Numbered from the stretch's first letter, positions 7,299 through 16,709 are shown. The stretch: DNA of 64,000 bases from Catalinimonas alkaloidigena (GCF_029504655.1 NZ_JAQFIL010000001.1:6639001-6703000); one strand, 5' to 3'. Notes: generated by a model not told the origin, from the sequence alone. Numbers and translations: made by a program.

Positions 7299-8976
7299 GG
7301 CGGGAAGCTGAAAAACCCAGCACTTCTGTTCCCTGCTCAAAGACCACGTCTACTGCAATATTTTTTTCTGCCAGACGATCCAGGTCAGCCTGTAGCTGAT
7401 CGGTGATAGCGCCATTCGCATCAACCAAAGCTGCCACACCTTCATAATCACCTTCACCCTGTAATACCAAAATCTCCTGAGAAAGATCATTCATCGCCTG
7501 CCGCATCTGCTCGTAATTGACACGATAGGTTTCACTTTCTTCATCCCTTACAAAAGCATCTTTCTCCTGAAAGTAGTTGAAGCGAATCATATTGGCAACC
7601 CCATGTGCACTGGATGCACCAAAACGTACGCTACGAAAAATACTGGCGAGAAAAGTAGTATAATAGTCTTTCAAATCCCCTTCCAGTTCACCTTTCTCAT
7701 GTAGTTGAGTAATCATATACAAGCCTAATACATCTGCCTTTCCTTCTTCCAATGCAGAGGCATGTTCTTTCAGTGCTTCACGCACCGTACCTTTTTCGGT
7801 GATTGTATTTTTAATTCCCAGGCCATGCGCTACTTCATGAAACATGGTATTGGCAAAGAAAGCATTAAAGGTAATATATTGTCGCTGATCTGCTGCGATG
7901 AGAAGTTCGGAAATAGGCACGAGAATTTCATCGTATTTGGCACGCATCGCATTTTTGAGTTGCAGTCGCCGGGTGCCTTTTTGCAATTGCACTTCCTCAT
8001 CATTGGGTAGGTTAATGGCAATGGTTTTGCTGCCTGCATTACAATCTCCTGCATAATAGACTACATCATAAGCCCCAAGATCAGCATCGCTGCCCGGCTG
8101 TTCCTGCTTGTACTTTGCTTCTACCGGAAGATTGGTTTGTAGCTCAGGCAGAAATGCTACATACTTTTCCAGACGCTCACTCCATTCCTGATCTTTCAAA
8201 AGGACATAGGCTTCATGGGCAGCTTTATAGCCAAAAAGTTGGTCTTCGTAGGTTTCTATGGGGCCAATGACCACATCAATGTCATTGTCCTTCATATCCA
8301 TCCAGGCCAGGTCGCTAGGCTGATAATTATCGGTGAGCAGAGCCTCTGCCCTGAGATTCAGATAATTTTTGAAACCCTCATTTTCAGCCAAAGCAGCCGC
8401 TTCTTTGAGCAGTTCTGCCGCCCGTACTACCTGTTCTTCAAAAGCTACATGATAAGGAATAGTGGTCAGTTCTCCCGCTTCATTTCTGCGGATGAAAGTG
8501 TAGAGGCTGGTTTTATCGGGAAGGTTTGACTGCTCAAATTCTTCCTTACTCATGTCTGCCGGATAGAAATTAGCCCCTGCCTGCTTTGGGGCCACGCCTT
8601 CTACAAAAGGCTCATTATTGGCCAGTCGATCCCAGGGACCGTAATTGATGTTGATAAATTTTTCTGTCTCCACATCATTGACTACCTGCAGCAAGCTATC
8701 TTTTTTGCCGTAGGCCTCATACCAAAACATATCGTCCATCAGATGTGCTGCCTCTATAATTAGTGCAACAAGTTCCTGCTGATTGGCAGACAAATGCGCC
8801 ATCTCGGGCTCAAGCCGTACTGTAGTGTATTTATTCAGCCTTTTTTCTATTGCAATGCTGTCCGTAGCCGGGACCTCTGCAGACGCGTCTTCCTCTTCTG
8901 ATGGCTGAGGGCTGCAGGAGAAAAAAAGAAAAAGAGCTACAAAAAATGATGCTAAGTAAGAAAAGGCATTCTGCAT
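7291..8976 (-). CDS. Dipeptidyl-peptidase III-like (M49-type) zinc metallopeptidase lipoprotein
   Basis: A large secreted metalloprotease. I place the start at the ATG at 8976 instead of 9000, because the following stretch is a clean lipoprotein signal (LFLFFSC). The zinc site is HEVAH (residues 388-392 counted from the upstream start), and the third ligand is probably in ALEEGKAD about 27 residues later, as in M49 peptidases. Classical DPP III has a hexapeptide HELLGH; the pentapeptide HExxH variant is known in some bacterial members. About 561 aa fits the family. Product would be a periplasm- or surface-anchored peptidase removing short peptides. It is monocistronic, in the same direction as its neighbours. 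Confidence 0.85.
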   Translation of the reverse strand: MQNAFSYLASFFVALFLFFSCSPQPSEEEDASAEVPATDSIAIEKRLNKYTTVRLEPEMAHLSANQQELVALIIEAAHLMDDMFWYEAYGKKDSLLQVVNDVETEKFININYGPWDRLANNEPFVEGVAPKQAGANFYPADMSKEEFEQSNLPDKTSLYTFIRRNEAGELTTIPYHVAFEEQVVRAAELLKEAAALAENEGFKNYLNLRAEALLTDNYQPSDLAWMDMKDNDIDVVIGPIETYEDQLFGYKAAHEAYVLLKDQEWSERLEKYVAFLPELQTNLPVEAKYKQEQPGSDADLGAYDVVYYAGDCNAGSKTIAINLPNDEEVQLQKGTRRLQLKNAMRAKYDEILVPISELLIAADQRQYITFNAFFANTMFHEVAHGLGIKNTITEKGTVREALKEHASALEEGKADVLGLYMITQLHEKGELEGDLKDYYTTFLASIFRSVRFGASSAHGVANMIRFNYFQEKDAFVRDEESETYRVNYEQMRQAMNDLSQEILVLQGEGDYEGVAALVDANGAITDQLQADLDRLAEKNIAVDVVFEQGTEVLGFSASRQP

Positions 8977-9102
8977 ATCTTGGAGATTTAGTAGTGGCAA
9001 AAAAAGTTGTTTCTGCGTTTAGCTGATATTAGATGAATAAGATACGCAGAAAGTTGGGTGCTTTTCAAGTAAGTAAACATTGCTGCTTAATCTTTTCAAA
9101 AT

Positions 9103-9127
9103 AAAAAACCTCCACACAGGGTGGAGG
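9103..9127 (-). terminator. Intrinsic terminator of the persulfide dioxygenase gene
   Basis: A perfect 7-bp stem (CCTCCAC 9109-9115, GTGGAGG 9121-9127) with a 5-nt loop. Read on the minus strand it is followed at once by a TTTTTT run. It lies 32 nt after the stop codon of the upstream gene. Confidence 0.85.
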
Positions 9128-9158
9128 CTTTTCCATGATCTACTACTTAACAATCTAT

Positions 9159-10496
9159 CTAAGCTTCCTGAGGCATAAACTCATCTACTGCTTCGCTCAG
9201 GTCATATACCTTTGCATCCAGAGCGCTTTCCAGTATGCTGCTGCCTGCTGCTGAGCGATACCCTCCGGCACAGTGTACTACGATAGGCTTATCCGTTTTT
9301 ACTTCCTGGGCATTTTCTCGCAACTCATTCAGGGGAATACGCTGGGCGCCTTCAAATAAGTTTTCGCCTTCGCTGGGGCTTCGCAAATCCACTACATTGT
9401 ACTGATCGGGATGATCTTTGAAGTAAGCAAGGTCAAATTCAGGACTTTGTGCATCCATTGATTGAGGAGGCAGCAATGCTCCCCTGATCTGGGTTTCATA
9501 ACCGATCTTGGCCGCTTTACGAATCACTTCATCCAGTTCCTGTTCATTAGCAGCAATCAGATAATAGGATTCTTCCGGTTTAACAAGTGAGCCCAGCCAG
9601 GTCTCAAACTTCTCTCCATTCATAATATTAAAAGCACCTTCCACATGGCTTTGCTTAAATTCCTTTTGCGGACGCGTATCTATAAGCAGCACATTTTTGT
9701 CTAATGTATCTGATGTTTTCAGGCGGGGCACAGCTTGTATACTTTCTTCCAGAGGTTTTGCTCCTTTACGATTTACTTCTACATCGTAAGGGAAATAATG
9801 AGGGACAAAAGGCTGATCATCCAGCAGAGCTTTCACAAAATCAGCTTCTTCTTCCATCTTAAATGCCCAGTTTTCTTCTTTTTCTTTACCAATTGTGCTA
9901 TAACGCTCTGAGCTCATATTTTTTCCGCAAAGTGAACCTGCCCCGTGAGCCGGATATACCAGAATATCATTATCCAGTGGCTTATACACCTCATGGATGG
10001 TATGAAACATTTTGCTGGCCAAATCTTTTCTTTGGGCTTTGGTCTTGCCGGCACCTTCACGCAGATCGGGTCGGCCTACATCGCCTACAAAGAGGGAATC
10101 TCCGGTGTAGACTGAGTGCGCTTTACCTGTCTCATCCAGGACCAGATAAGCGCTGTGGTCGGGCGAATGCCCCGGCGAATAGAGCGCTTTTACTGTGGCT
10201 CCTCCGATTTTTACCTCTTCTCCATCTTCCAATACCTGATGAGGGTAGTCTGCTCCCATATCGGCATTGATAAAAATAGTAGCCCCCAGCGTGTCATGAA
10301 GCTCCCGATGGCTACTCACAAAGTCTGCATGCGGGTGGGTTTCAAAAACCGCGACTATTTTCGCATTATTTTCTTCAGCGTATTTTAGATAAGGTTTGGT
10401 ATTACGTGCAGGATCTACCAATGCTGCCTCTCCATTACTGATGATCGCATAAGACGCATGAGCTAATCCTTCGTCAAAAAATTGCTTTACCTTCAT
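9159..10496 (-). CDS. Persulfide dioxygenase-rhodanese fusion (CstB-like)
   Basis: A 445-aa enzyme with an N-terminal metallo-beta-lactamase fold and two rhodanese domains. The mono-iron site motif is THPHADF (His54, His56, Asp58), with VYTGDSLFVGDVGRPDL and YPAHGAGSLCG typical of persulfide dioxygenases. The first rhodanese domain (about 255-345) has lost its active-site cysteine; the second carries it at Cys409 in VVHCAGGYRSA. Such fusions oxidise persulfides to sulfite and then thiosulfate, detoxifying sulfide. The gene stands alone, between its own terminator and an ArsR-type palindrome at 10545-10570, which fits sulfur-responsive repression. I am sure of the family; the exact product ratio is not readable. 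Confidence 0.93.
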   Translation of the reverse strand: MKVKQFFDEGLAHASYAIISNGEAALVDPARNTKPYLKYAEENNAKIVAVFETHPHADFVSSHRELHDTLGATIFINADMGADYPHQVLEDGEEVKIGGATVKALYSPGHSPDHSAYLVLDETGKAHSVYTGDSLFVGDVGRPDLREGAGKTKAQRKDLASKMFHTIHEVYKPLDNDILVYPAHGAGSLCGKNMSSERYSTIGKEKEENWAFKMEEEADFVKALLDDQPFVPHYFPYDVEVNRKGAKPLEESIQAVPRLKTSDTLDKNVLLIDTRPQKEFKQSHVEGAFNIMNGEKFETWLGSLVKPEESYYLIAANEQELDEVIRKAAKIGYETQIRGALLPPQSMDAQSPEFDLAYFKDHPDQYNVVDLRSPSEGENLFEGAQRIPLNELRENAQEVKTDKPIVVHCAGGYRSAAGSSILESALDAKVYDLSEAVDEFMPQEA

Positions 10497-10544
10497 GGTT
10501 CTTCAACTTTAATGTTTAAAAAAATCACTTATTCTTACTTACGA

Positions 10545-10570
10545 AACACATGAATATATGTTCATGTGTT
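10545..10570. promoter_or_regulatory. ArsR/SmtB-type operator palindrome upstream of persulfide dioxygenase
   Basis: AACACATGAA and TTCATGTGTT form a perfect 10-bp inverted repeat with a 6-nt TATATG spacer, 49 nt before the dioxygenase start. The core TGAATATATGTTCA is very like known ArsR/SmtB-family sites. Sulfide-responsive ArsR repressors such as BigR and SqrR control similar genes in other bacteria, but no such regulator gene is in this window. Confidence 0.65.
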
Positions 10571-10655
10571 AATGTTATTTTTCATAATTAAAAAAATCCA
10601 TACTTTACTAAGCCTAAACGAAACAGAATAGTTTTGTGGATAAGGCTATGGGCAT

Positions 10656-10686
10656 GAAAAAAGCCTGACACTGAACCACCAGGCTT
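10656..10686 (-). terminator. Intrinsic terminator of thrC
   Basis: AAGCCTG (10661-10667) pairs with CAGGCTT (10680-10686) across a 12-nt loop; on the minus strand the stem is followed by a TTTTTT run. It lies 34 nt after the thrC stop. Confidence 0.8.
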
Positions 10687-10719
10687 GAAATGAAGTTTTG
10701 TGACGCAAAAAACGCAATG

Positions 10720-12084
10720 TTAGCCTTGCTGAAGCAGCTGATCTTTCAATGCCTGAAAATCGGCAGGTATCAGCGTAGCATTCTTTTCTGACTGCATGAT
10801 CGCCGATAAACTTTCCGGCATCTTCACCTTTTCGCCTATTGTTGCTTCCACTGTATCAATAAACTTGGCAGGATGCGCCGTAGCCAGTATTACACCATAC
10901 ATATCTTGATCTTCACTTACCTCAGCAAAATAGTCCTGCAGTCCCAGATAGCCCACTGCAGTATGTGGGCACATGGTGTAGCCATAATATTTGTCATACA
11001 CTTCTTTGATGGCTTTACGGGTTTGCTCATCGGTATAGCGCTTACCAATGATATCATCCTGAATGGCTAATAAAAGCTCAGCGTCTTCCATCTCTGGTAA
11101 ATGCTGGTAAAAAGCTTTGAGACGGGCAAAGTTGCTGGGATTCCCAACATCCATTGCATTGGATAAAGTTTGTAAGGACGGCTTAGGCTCAAACTTACCG
11201 CTGTCCAGGTACTTGGGTACAATATCATTTACGTTAGTAGAAGCAATAATCTGGTGAATAGGTAAACCCAAACGTTTGGCAATCAATCCTCCGCAAAGGT
11301 TACCAAAATTACCGCTGGGCACTGAGAAGACTACTTTCTGCTCCGGATTAAATGATAGCTGTCGCTTAAGCTGAGCATAAGCGTTGAAGTAGTAAAAAGA
11401 CTGAGGAATCAGCCTGCTGATATTGATGGAGTTGGCAGAAGACAATTGCAAATGTATCCTGAGTTCCTGATCTAAAAAGGCTTCTTTCACCATGCGCTGG
11501 CAATCGTCAAAAGTCCCTTCCACTTCTAACGCTTCCACATTATTTCCTACCGTGGTAAGTTGCTTTTCCTGTAACTCACTTACCTTTCCCTGGGGATAAA
11601 GTAGCGTCACTTTGATGCCCGGCACATTCAGAAAGCCCTGTGCCACTGCTCCGCCGGTATCGCCGGAAGTAGCTACCAGTATATGAATTTCCTTATCGGA
11701 AGGACTCTCCTGTAGAAACCAGGACATGGTACGTGCCATGAAACGAGCGCCAAAATCTTTGAACGCCAGCGTAGGACCATGAAAAAGCTCTAACACATAT
11801 CTTTGATCATCCAGTTTCGCCAGAGGAGCAGCAAAGTTGATGGCCTCATCTATAATTTCTCTAAGCTTCACTGCCGGAATTTCTTCATTAAGCAAAGCAT
11901 CAGCTACTTCAAAGGCAATCTCCTGAAATGTGAGGCTTTCTATATTTTCAAAAAATTTATCTTTTAGCTGAGGAAAATATTTTGGCATATACAGCCCCTT
12001 ATCAGCTGGCAAACTCCGAAATAAGGCTTCCTGAAAACTTACTGTCTTGACTTTATTGGGATCGTTGGTGCTATATAGTTGCAT
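10720..12084 (-). CDS. thrC: Threonine synthase
   Basis: A 454-aa PLP enzyme that converts O-phosphohomoserine to threonine. It begins with the typical MQLYSTNDPN..VSFQEALF N-terminus; the PLP lysine is Lys109 in LAFKDFGARF, and VATSGDTGGAVAQGF is the phosphate-binding region. Length is normal for the long bacterial form. It follows thrB by 58 nt on the same strand, so the two are presumably one operon, ending at the hairpin at 10656-10686. No aspartokinase-homoserine dehydrogenase (thrA) gene is adjacent. Confidence 0.97.
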   Translation of the reverse strand: MQLYSTNDPNKVKTVSFQEALFRSLPADKGLYMPKYFPQLKDKFFENIESLTFQEIAFEVADALLNEEIPAVKLREIIDEAINFAAPLAKLDDQRYVLELFHGPTLAFKDFGARFMARTMSWFLQESPSDKEIHILVATSGDTGGAVAQGFLNVPGIKVTLLYPQGKVSELQEKQLTTVGNNVEALEVEGTFDDCQRMVKEAFLDQELRIHLQLSSANSINISRLIPQSFYYFNAYAQLKRQLSFNPEQKVVFSVPSGNFGNLCGGLIAKRLGLPIHQIIASTNVNDIVPKYLDSGKFEPKPSLQTLSNAMDVGNPSNFARLKAFYQHLPEMEDAELLLAIQDDIIGKRYTDEQTRKAIKEVYDKYYGYTMCPHTAVGYLGLQDYFAEVSEDQDMYGVILATAHPAKFIDTVEATIGEKVKMPESLSAIMQSEKNATLIPADFQALKDQLLQQG

Positions 12085-12142
12085 AGGAAATTACAAATTG
12101 AAAATTATGAATTACAGATGCTGCCTGCAGTACTTGAGCAGC

Positions 12143-13096
12143 TTACTCAATTACACGAGGACCATCTCGGTTGATAGGAGATACATAGACCTCGCTATCA
12201 ATATTTAACATACCAAAAGCATTCTGCATTTTTCGTCCTACTTCTGTGGCTGTGAGCTCATCCCTGCTCAGCGCAAAAACGGAGGGGCCTGAGCCAGAAA
12301 TACCACAGCCCAAAGCTCCGGCCTTCATGGCGCTTTGCTTTACACTATCAAAACCGGGAATCAGGATGGAGCGGATAGGTTCTACAATCACATCCTGCAT
12401 GGAGCGGCCAATCAGTTCATAATCACATTGCCATAAACCGGCTACCAGCCCGGCAGTATTGCCCCATTGTACAATGGCGTCTTTGAGAGAGATTTGCTTA
12501 CGCAGTATGCTGCGGGCATCCCGGGTCTGTATCTCCACCTGCGGATGGATGACCGTAACCCAAAGTGAAAGGGGCGTAGGTATGGTGATCACATCTAGAG
12601 GCTCGTAACTCCTGATCAGTACAAACCCTCCCATCAGAGCAGGCGCCACATTATCGGCATGGGCCGAGCCGGAGGCCAGCCTTTCACCTTCCATGGCATA
12701 AGGGATCAAATGCTTTCGTTCCTTGATAGCCTTGCCGGGCTCATGTCGGAGCAGTAGCTCGTTTACAGCGTATAGCCCCGCCACCGCACTGGCAGCACTG
12801 GAACCTAAGCCACTGCCCAAAGGCATATTTTTGTAGAGCGTTATGCTTACTCCATGCTTTGAGTTGACATCATGGAGCAGTTGCTGCACTACCAGGCCCA
12901 CTGTATTTTTATCCGCATCTAAAGGCAGTTTGCCTTCATCGCCAATAATTTTTTCTATTTCTACCACTCCTCGTTTATCGGTCAGACGCATTACTACCTC
13001 ATCACCGGGCTGCTCTATGGCAAAACCCATGATATCAAAACCACAAGCTACATTAGCTACCGTAGCCGGGGCAAATACGCGTATACTTTTTTCCAA
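12143..13096 (-). CDS. thrB: Homoserine kinase
   Basis: A 317-aa GHMP-family kinase that phosphorylates homoserine, supplying the substrate of the downstream threonine synthase. The ATP-binding motif PLGSGLGSSAASAVAG lies near residues 90-107, and the C-terminal motif CGISGSGPSVFAL is also typical. The N-terminus (IRVFAPATVANVACGFDIMGFA) fits the family exactly. Upstream, 13097-13258 holds no gene, only the end of a broken Uma2 gene, so the promoter is probably there. Confidence 0.97.
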   Translation of the reverse strand: MEKSIRVFAPATVANVACGFDIMGFAIEQPGDEVVMRLTDKRGVVEIEKIIGDEGKLPLDADKNTVGLVVQQLLHDVNSKHGVSITLYKNMPLGSGLGSSAASAVAGLYAVNELLLRHEPGKAIKERKHLIPYAMEGERLASGSAHADNVAPALMGGFVLIRSYEPLDVITIPTPLSLWVTVIHPQVEIQTRDARSILRKQISLKDAIVQWGNTAGLVAGLWQCDYELIGRSMQDVIVEPIRSILIPGFDSVKQSAMKAGALGCGISGSGPSVFALSRDELTATEVGRKMQNAFGMLNIDSEVYVSPINRDGPRVIE

Positions 13097-13258
13097 TGAA
13101 TGCGTAAATATTTAGCGGGTGAGCGCACAGCAGATCAACACATTACCTGCTTTCCTTCACCCTTTCGCGAAGCAAGTTGCAAAAATAGTGAATTATCCCA
13201 AAATATTAAGGCTGAGAGAAAAGGGAAATGCTTTGACTTGAGATGCAATAACAAATGA

Positions 13259-13608
13259 CTACTTATTCGGCAAGATATCCTGCACTGCAATAGCAAACTG
13301 AAAAGATGCAGGGACTGACTGATCACTCAGGCAGGTCTGCTGACTGAGATATTGTTTATCTCCGGACTGGGTAAAATCTTCAACTGCAAGCTCTTGAAGA
13401 TTGATAATCCAAACTTCAGCAATTCCAGCTTCAGCATATTTGGGTAATTTAATTTTACGATCTGCCGGGTAACTGCTATCGGCTACTTCTATCAGTAGCT
13501 TCACCATGTTAGCAGTAGGATACCTGCTTTATAAAGTTTCTCAATATCTCCAGCCGTATATTTTAGTTTGTGAACTTCTTTAAGTGTTTCTGGGGCTTGC
13601 ATTTCCAT
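13259..13608 (-). pseudogene. Broken Uma2-family (DUF820) endonuclease gene
   Basis: The 3' part (13259-13507) encodes the end of an Uma2 protein: LLIEVADSSYPADRKIKLPKYAEAG then IAEVWIINL, i.e. a late half with the E-V-x-D-S-S and K..YA motifs. In another frame just upstream, from the ATG at 13608, there is the family-type N-terminus (VHKLKYTAGDIEKLYKAGI), which stops at a TGA near 13503. The two pieces are joined without the middle of about 80 residues that carries the ELIDG region. This is best read as an internal deletion that also shifted the frame. A product from the 82-codon remainder would lack half the fold. Uma2 genes are often multicopy in Cytophagales. Confidence 0.8.
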
Positions 13609-13671
13609 AATGAGACTTTTCTTAAACACACGAAATTTACTCGAAGCAGGATAATTTAGGCTTGGTAAAAA

Positions 13672-13704
13672 GAAAACCGGCCTCCGTAATACAGAAGCCG
13701 GTTT
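13672..13704 (-). terminator. Intrinsic terminator of the marR-fadN operon
   Basis: AAACCGGC (13674-13681) pairs with GCCGGTTT (13697-13704), an 8-bp perfect stem with a 15-nt loop. On the minus strand it is followed by TTCTTTTT. It lies 29 nt after the fadN stop. Confidence 0.85.
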
Positions 13705-13732
13705 GACTCACAATCGCTCTATTCAACTTTAA

Positions 13733-16138
13733 TCAGTTTCTTAAAGGCTTACCTCCCTGTAGCAAGGATTGAATACGCTCCAATGTTTTCTTTTCTCCGG
13801 TCAAGGATAAGAAAGCTTCACGTTCCATATCTAACAGGTATTGTTCTGAGACTAACTGAGGGTATGATAATTCACCACCACACATCACATAGGCAATCTT
13901 CTCAGCAATCTTTTTGTCATGATCAGAGATGTAGTGCCCCTGATGCATGCCGTAGATTCCTGCCAGAAAAAGTGCGATACCGGGCTTGCCCTGCACTTTG
14001 ATATCTTTGCGCTGCATAGGTTGAGAATAACCTTGCTCCGCCAAAGCCAGCACTGCCTCTTTGGCGTCGGCGATCAGACGGGTTTTGTTCATCGTCACAA
14101 TATCACGGTCGCGTAAAATATGCATCTCATAAGCTTCTCTGGCGGAAGTAGCCACCTTGGCCGTGGCGATGTTCATAAAAGCATTTTGCAAGGCGTTAAA
14201 CTCTATATCCCCTGCCTCCAGGCTATCAGAAACTCGCAGCGTCAATTCTTTGGTACCACCTCCGGCTGGAATCAAACCTACCCCTACTTCTACTAATCCG
14301 ATATAAGTCTCCGCAGCAGCTACTACCTGATCAGCATGCATTGTAAGTTCACAGCCGCCGCCTAGAGAAAGTCCGTGTGGGGCTACCACTACCGGAACGG
14401 AAGAATAGCGTGCCCGCATCATGGTGTTCTGAAACTGACGAATCATCATTTCTATCTCATCAAACTCCTGCTCAATGGCATACATGAAAAGCATCGCCAG
14501 ATTGGCTCCGGCAGAGAAGTTTTGCCCCTCATTCCCAATGACTACTCCGGTATAATTTTTTTCCGCCATATCAATCGCACGATTGATAGCCTCAACAGGA
14601 TCATTGCCCAGTGTATTCATTTTGGTATGAAATTCCACATTCAAAACGCCATCGCCCAGATCCAGAATAGAAGCGCCATCACTGCTCCACAGCACTTTGT
14701 TTTCGCGCAGGGTATCCAGCAAGATGAAATCATCAGTACCGGGCACTACCTTATAGTTTTTGCTGTCAATATCATAATACATGCGCTTGCCATTCTCCGA
14801 CTTGTAGAAGCTATTGGCACCGCTTTCCAGCATATCGTATACCCACTGAGCTGGCTTATGGCCTGCTTCTTCCATCTTACTTACTGTCTTCTTCACGCCC
14901 AGCATATCCCAGGTTTCAAAAGGCCCTGCTTCCCAGCCAAATCCGGCGCTTACCGCCTGATCGATACGGAATAGCTCATCGGCAATTTCGGGTATGCGGA
15001 AAGTACAGTAGCGAAAAAGATCGTAGAAATGTGCACGATAAAACTCTCCGGCTTTGTCTTGTGCGCTTACTAATATTTTTAAGCGTTCTTTCAGCTCATC
15101 TTTGGGCTTAGCCATCTCCAGCGAAGGAAACTTGGCTTTGGTTCTTTCGCCATACTCATAAGTCTTGAAGTCCAGTTCCAGGATTACCGACTTTCCTTTT
15201 TCATCTTTGATCTTCTTGAAGTATCCCTGACCGGTTTTATCTCCCAGCCACTTGCGGTCATACAGCTCTTTGACGATAGCGGGAAGCTTGAAGGTATCTC
15301 TTGACTCATCGTGTTTCAACACCTGATAGAGATTATTCGCTACATTAACGGTGGTATCGAGCCCGACCACATCCATAGTACGGAAAGTGGCGGATTTAGC
15401 TCTACCAATCAGCGGACCGGTCAGGCGATCTACTTCGCCTACAGTAAGCTCCATTTTCTCCACAGTATGCATGGCAGAAAGGATGCCATATACACCAATA
15501 CGATTGGCGATGAATGCGGGAGTGTCTTTGCACAATACTGTTTCTTTGCCGAGATATAGATCTCCGTAGTGCATCAGAAACTCTACAACCTCAGGATCTG
15601 TCTTTTGAGAAGGAATAATTTCCAGCAGACGTAGATAGCGGGGAGGATTAAAGAAGTGCGTACCACAGAAATGTTTCTGGAAATCCTCTGTACGACCATC
15701 CAGCATCAGGTTGATAGGAATACCCGAAGTATTGGAAGTAATCAGTGTTCCGGGCTTGCGATACTGCTCTACCTGTTCAAATACAATTTTCTTAATATCC
15801 AGCTTTTCTATCACTACCTCTATGATCCAGTCATAGTCAGCAATGTCTTTCATATTATCCTCAAAGTTGCCCAGTTTTACTCGCTGTGCATAAGAGGGGT
15901 GATAAAGCGGTGCAGGATTGGATTTCACTGCCTTCTCAAAAGAGCTGTTGACTATCCTGTTTCTGACTGCCGGATGCTCCAGAGTAAGGCTTTTTTTTTG
16001 TTCAACTTCGGTCAGTTCTTTAGGGGCAATATCCAGCAAGAGTACTTCTACCCCAATGTTTGCAAAGTGGCAGGCAATCCGTGAACCCATAATACCGGAG
16101 CCCAGCACAGCTACCTTTTTGATATTAAATTTCTTCAT
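13733..16138 (-). CDS. fadN: 3-hydroxyacyl-CoA dehydrogenase / enoyl-CoA hydratase fusion
   Basis: An 801-aa bifunctional beta-oxidation enzyme. The NAD-binding Rossmann motif VLGSGIMGSRIACHFA opens the protein, followed by 3HCDH_N and 3HCDH domains (to about 430), and the enoyl-CoA hydratase domain comes last (GQNFSAGANLAM for the oxyanion hole, GGGCELTMHAD and EVGVGLIPAGGGT carrying the two catalytic glutamates). This order is that of Bacillus FadN, opposite to E. coli FadB. It hydrates enoyl-CoA and oxidises 3-hydroxyacyl-CoA. Its start overlaps the marR stop by 4 nt (ATGA). The thiolase and acyl-CoA dehydrogenase partners are not downstream here; a terminator follows. Confidence 0.95.
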   Translation of the reverse strand: MKKFNIKKVAVLGSGIMGSRIACHFANIGVEVLLLDIAPKELTEVEQKKSLTLEHPAVRNRIVNSSFEKAVKSNPAPLYHPSYAQRVKLGNFEDNMKDIADYDWIIEVVIEKLDIKKIVFEQVEQYRKPGTLITSNTSGIPINLMLDGRTEDFQKHFCGTHFFNPPRYLRLLEIIPSQKTDPEVVEFLMHYGDLYLGKETVLCKDTPAFIANRIGVYGILSAMHTVEKMELTVGEVDRLTGPLIGRAKSATFRTMDVVGLDTTVNVANNLYQVLKHDESRDTFKLPAIVKELYDRKWLGDKTGQGYFKKIKDEKGKSVILELDFKTYEYGERTKAKFPSLEMAKPKDELKERLKILVSAQDKAGEFYRAHFYDLFRYCTFRIPEIADELFRIDQAVSAGFGWEAGPFETWDMLGVKKTVSKMEEAGHKPAQWVYDMLESGANSFYKSENGKRMYYDIDSKNYKVVPGTDDFILLDTLRENKVLWSSDGASILDLGDGVLNVEFHTKMNTLGNDPVEAINRAIDMAEKNYTGVVIGNEGQNFSAGANLAMLFMYAIEQEFDEIEMMIRQFQNTMMRARYSSVPVVVAPHGLSLGGGCELTMHADQVVAAAETYIGLVEVGVGLIPAGGGTKELTLRVSDSLEAGDIEFNALQNAFMNIATAKVATSAREAYEMHILRDRDIVTMNKTRLIADAKEAVLALAEQGYSQPMQRKDIKVQGKPGIALFLAGIYGMHQGHYISDHDKKIAEKIAYVMCGGELSYPQLVSEQYLLDMEREAFLSLTGEKKTLERIQSLLQGGKPLRN

Positions 16139-16584
16139 TCTTCGGTTACGGTTTGATATATGTCTTCTTCTACAATACGGTTAATTACAGAAATCACTTC
16201 AAAAAATACTTCCAGCTTATCTTCCGATACTTGCTCTCTTACAGAATGATTAAATCCCAGTACCGTTTTTCTGGAAATTTCTTTTTTCTCCTTCCCCAGT
16301 TCTGTAAGAAAAATTCGCACTGACCGGCGGTCATTGGGATCAGGCCTTTTGATGATAAAACCTTTCTCCTCCATATTTTTCAGCATACGCGTAAGACTGC
16401 GTGATTCTAGTCCAATCAGAGGCGCAATCTTCGTTGCAGGTGTTCCTTCTTTAGAGTCAATGTTTAACAATACAAAGCCAATGGAGGTTGTAAAATTACT
16501 TTTTAATGCTTCCTGATTGTACATACGATAGATCGCATGCCAGGCAGTTTTGATGTTATAATCTACTGTTTCTTCCTTTTTCAT
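16135..16584 (-). CDS. MarR-family transcriptional regulator
   Basis: A 149-aa winged-helix regulator; I use the ATG at 16584 since the longer frame would begin with TTG. The recognition region RSLTRMLKNMEEKGFIIKRPDPNDRRSVRIFLT is the classic MarR wing (DxRS/R). It is co-translated with fadN, so it probably senses an acyl-CoA or fatty acid and represses beta-oxidation. A perfect palindrome, TTATGCATGCATAA, begins 24 nt upstream of its start and is the likely operator, shared with the divergent O-methyltransferase operon. Confidence 0.92.
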   Translation of the reverse strand: MKKEETVDYNIKTAWHAIYRMYNQEALKSNFTTSIGFVLLNIDSKEGTPATKIAPLIGLESRSLTRMLKNMEEKGFIIKRPDPNDRRSVRIFLTELGKEKKEISRKTVLGFNHSVREQVSEDKLEVFFEVISVINRIVEEDIYQTVTEE

Positions 16585-16607
16585 TGTCTTCAAATATACA
16601 TAAATTA

Positions 16608-16621
16608 TTATGCATGCATAA
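16608..16621. promoter_or_regulatory. MarR operator palindrome between marR-fadN and the O-methyltransferase
   Basis: TTATGCATGCATAA is a perfect 14-bp palindrome, and the flanks extend the symmetry with one mismatch (AATTATTATGCATG against AATTGTTATGCATG). A related half, AATTATGCATTG, lies near 16646. It sits between divergent transcripts, so one bound dimer could act on both. Confidence 0.6.
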
Positions 16622-16709
16622 CAATTTCGCTGAAAATAATTGGCAATTATGCATTGCTTATTGAATGATTAACTTATATCTAGGATATTGGCAAAGAAAA
16701 ATTTAAGCT

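Noticed and set aside
14375..14974. 199-codon frame on the plus strand
   Set aside because: Shadow of fadN; no start signal or family pattern.
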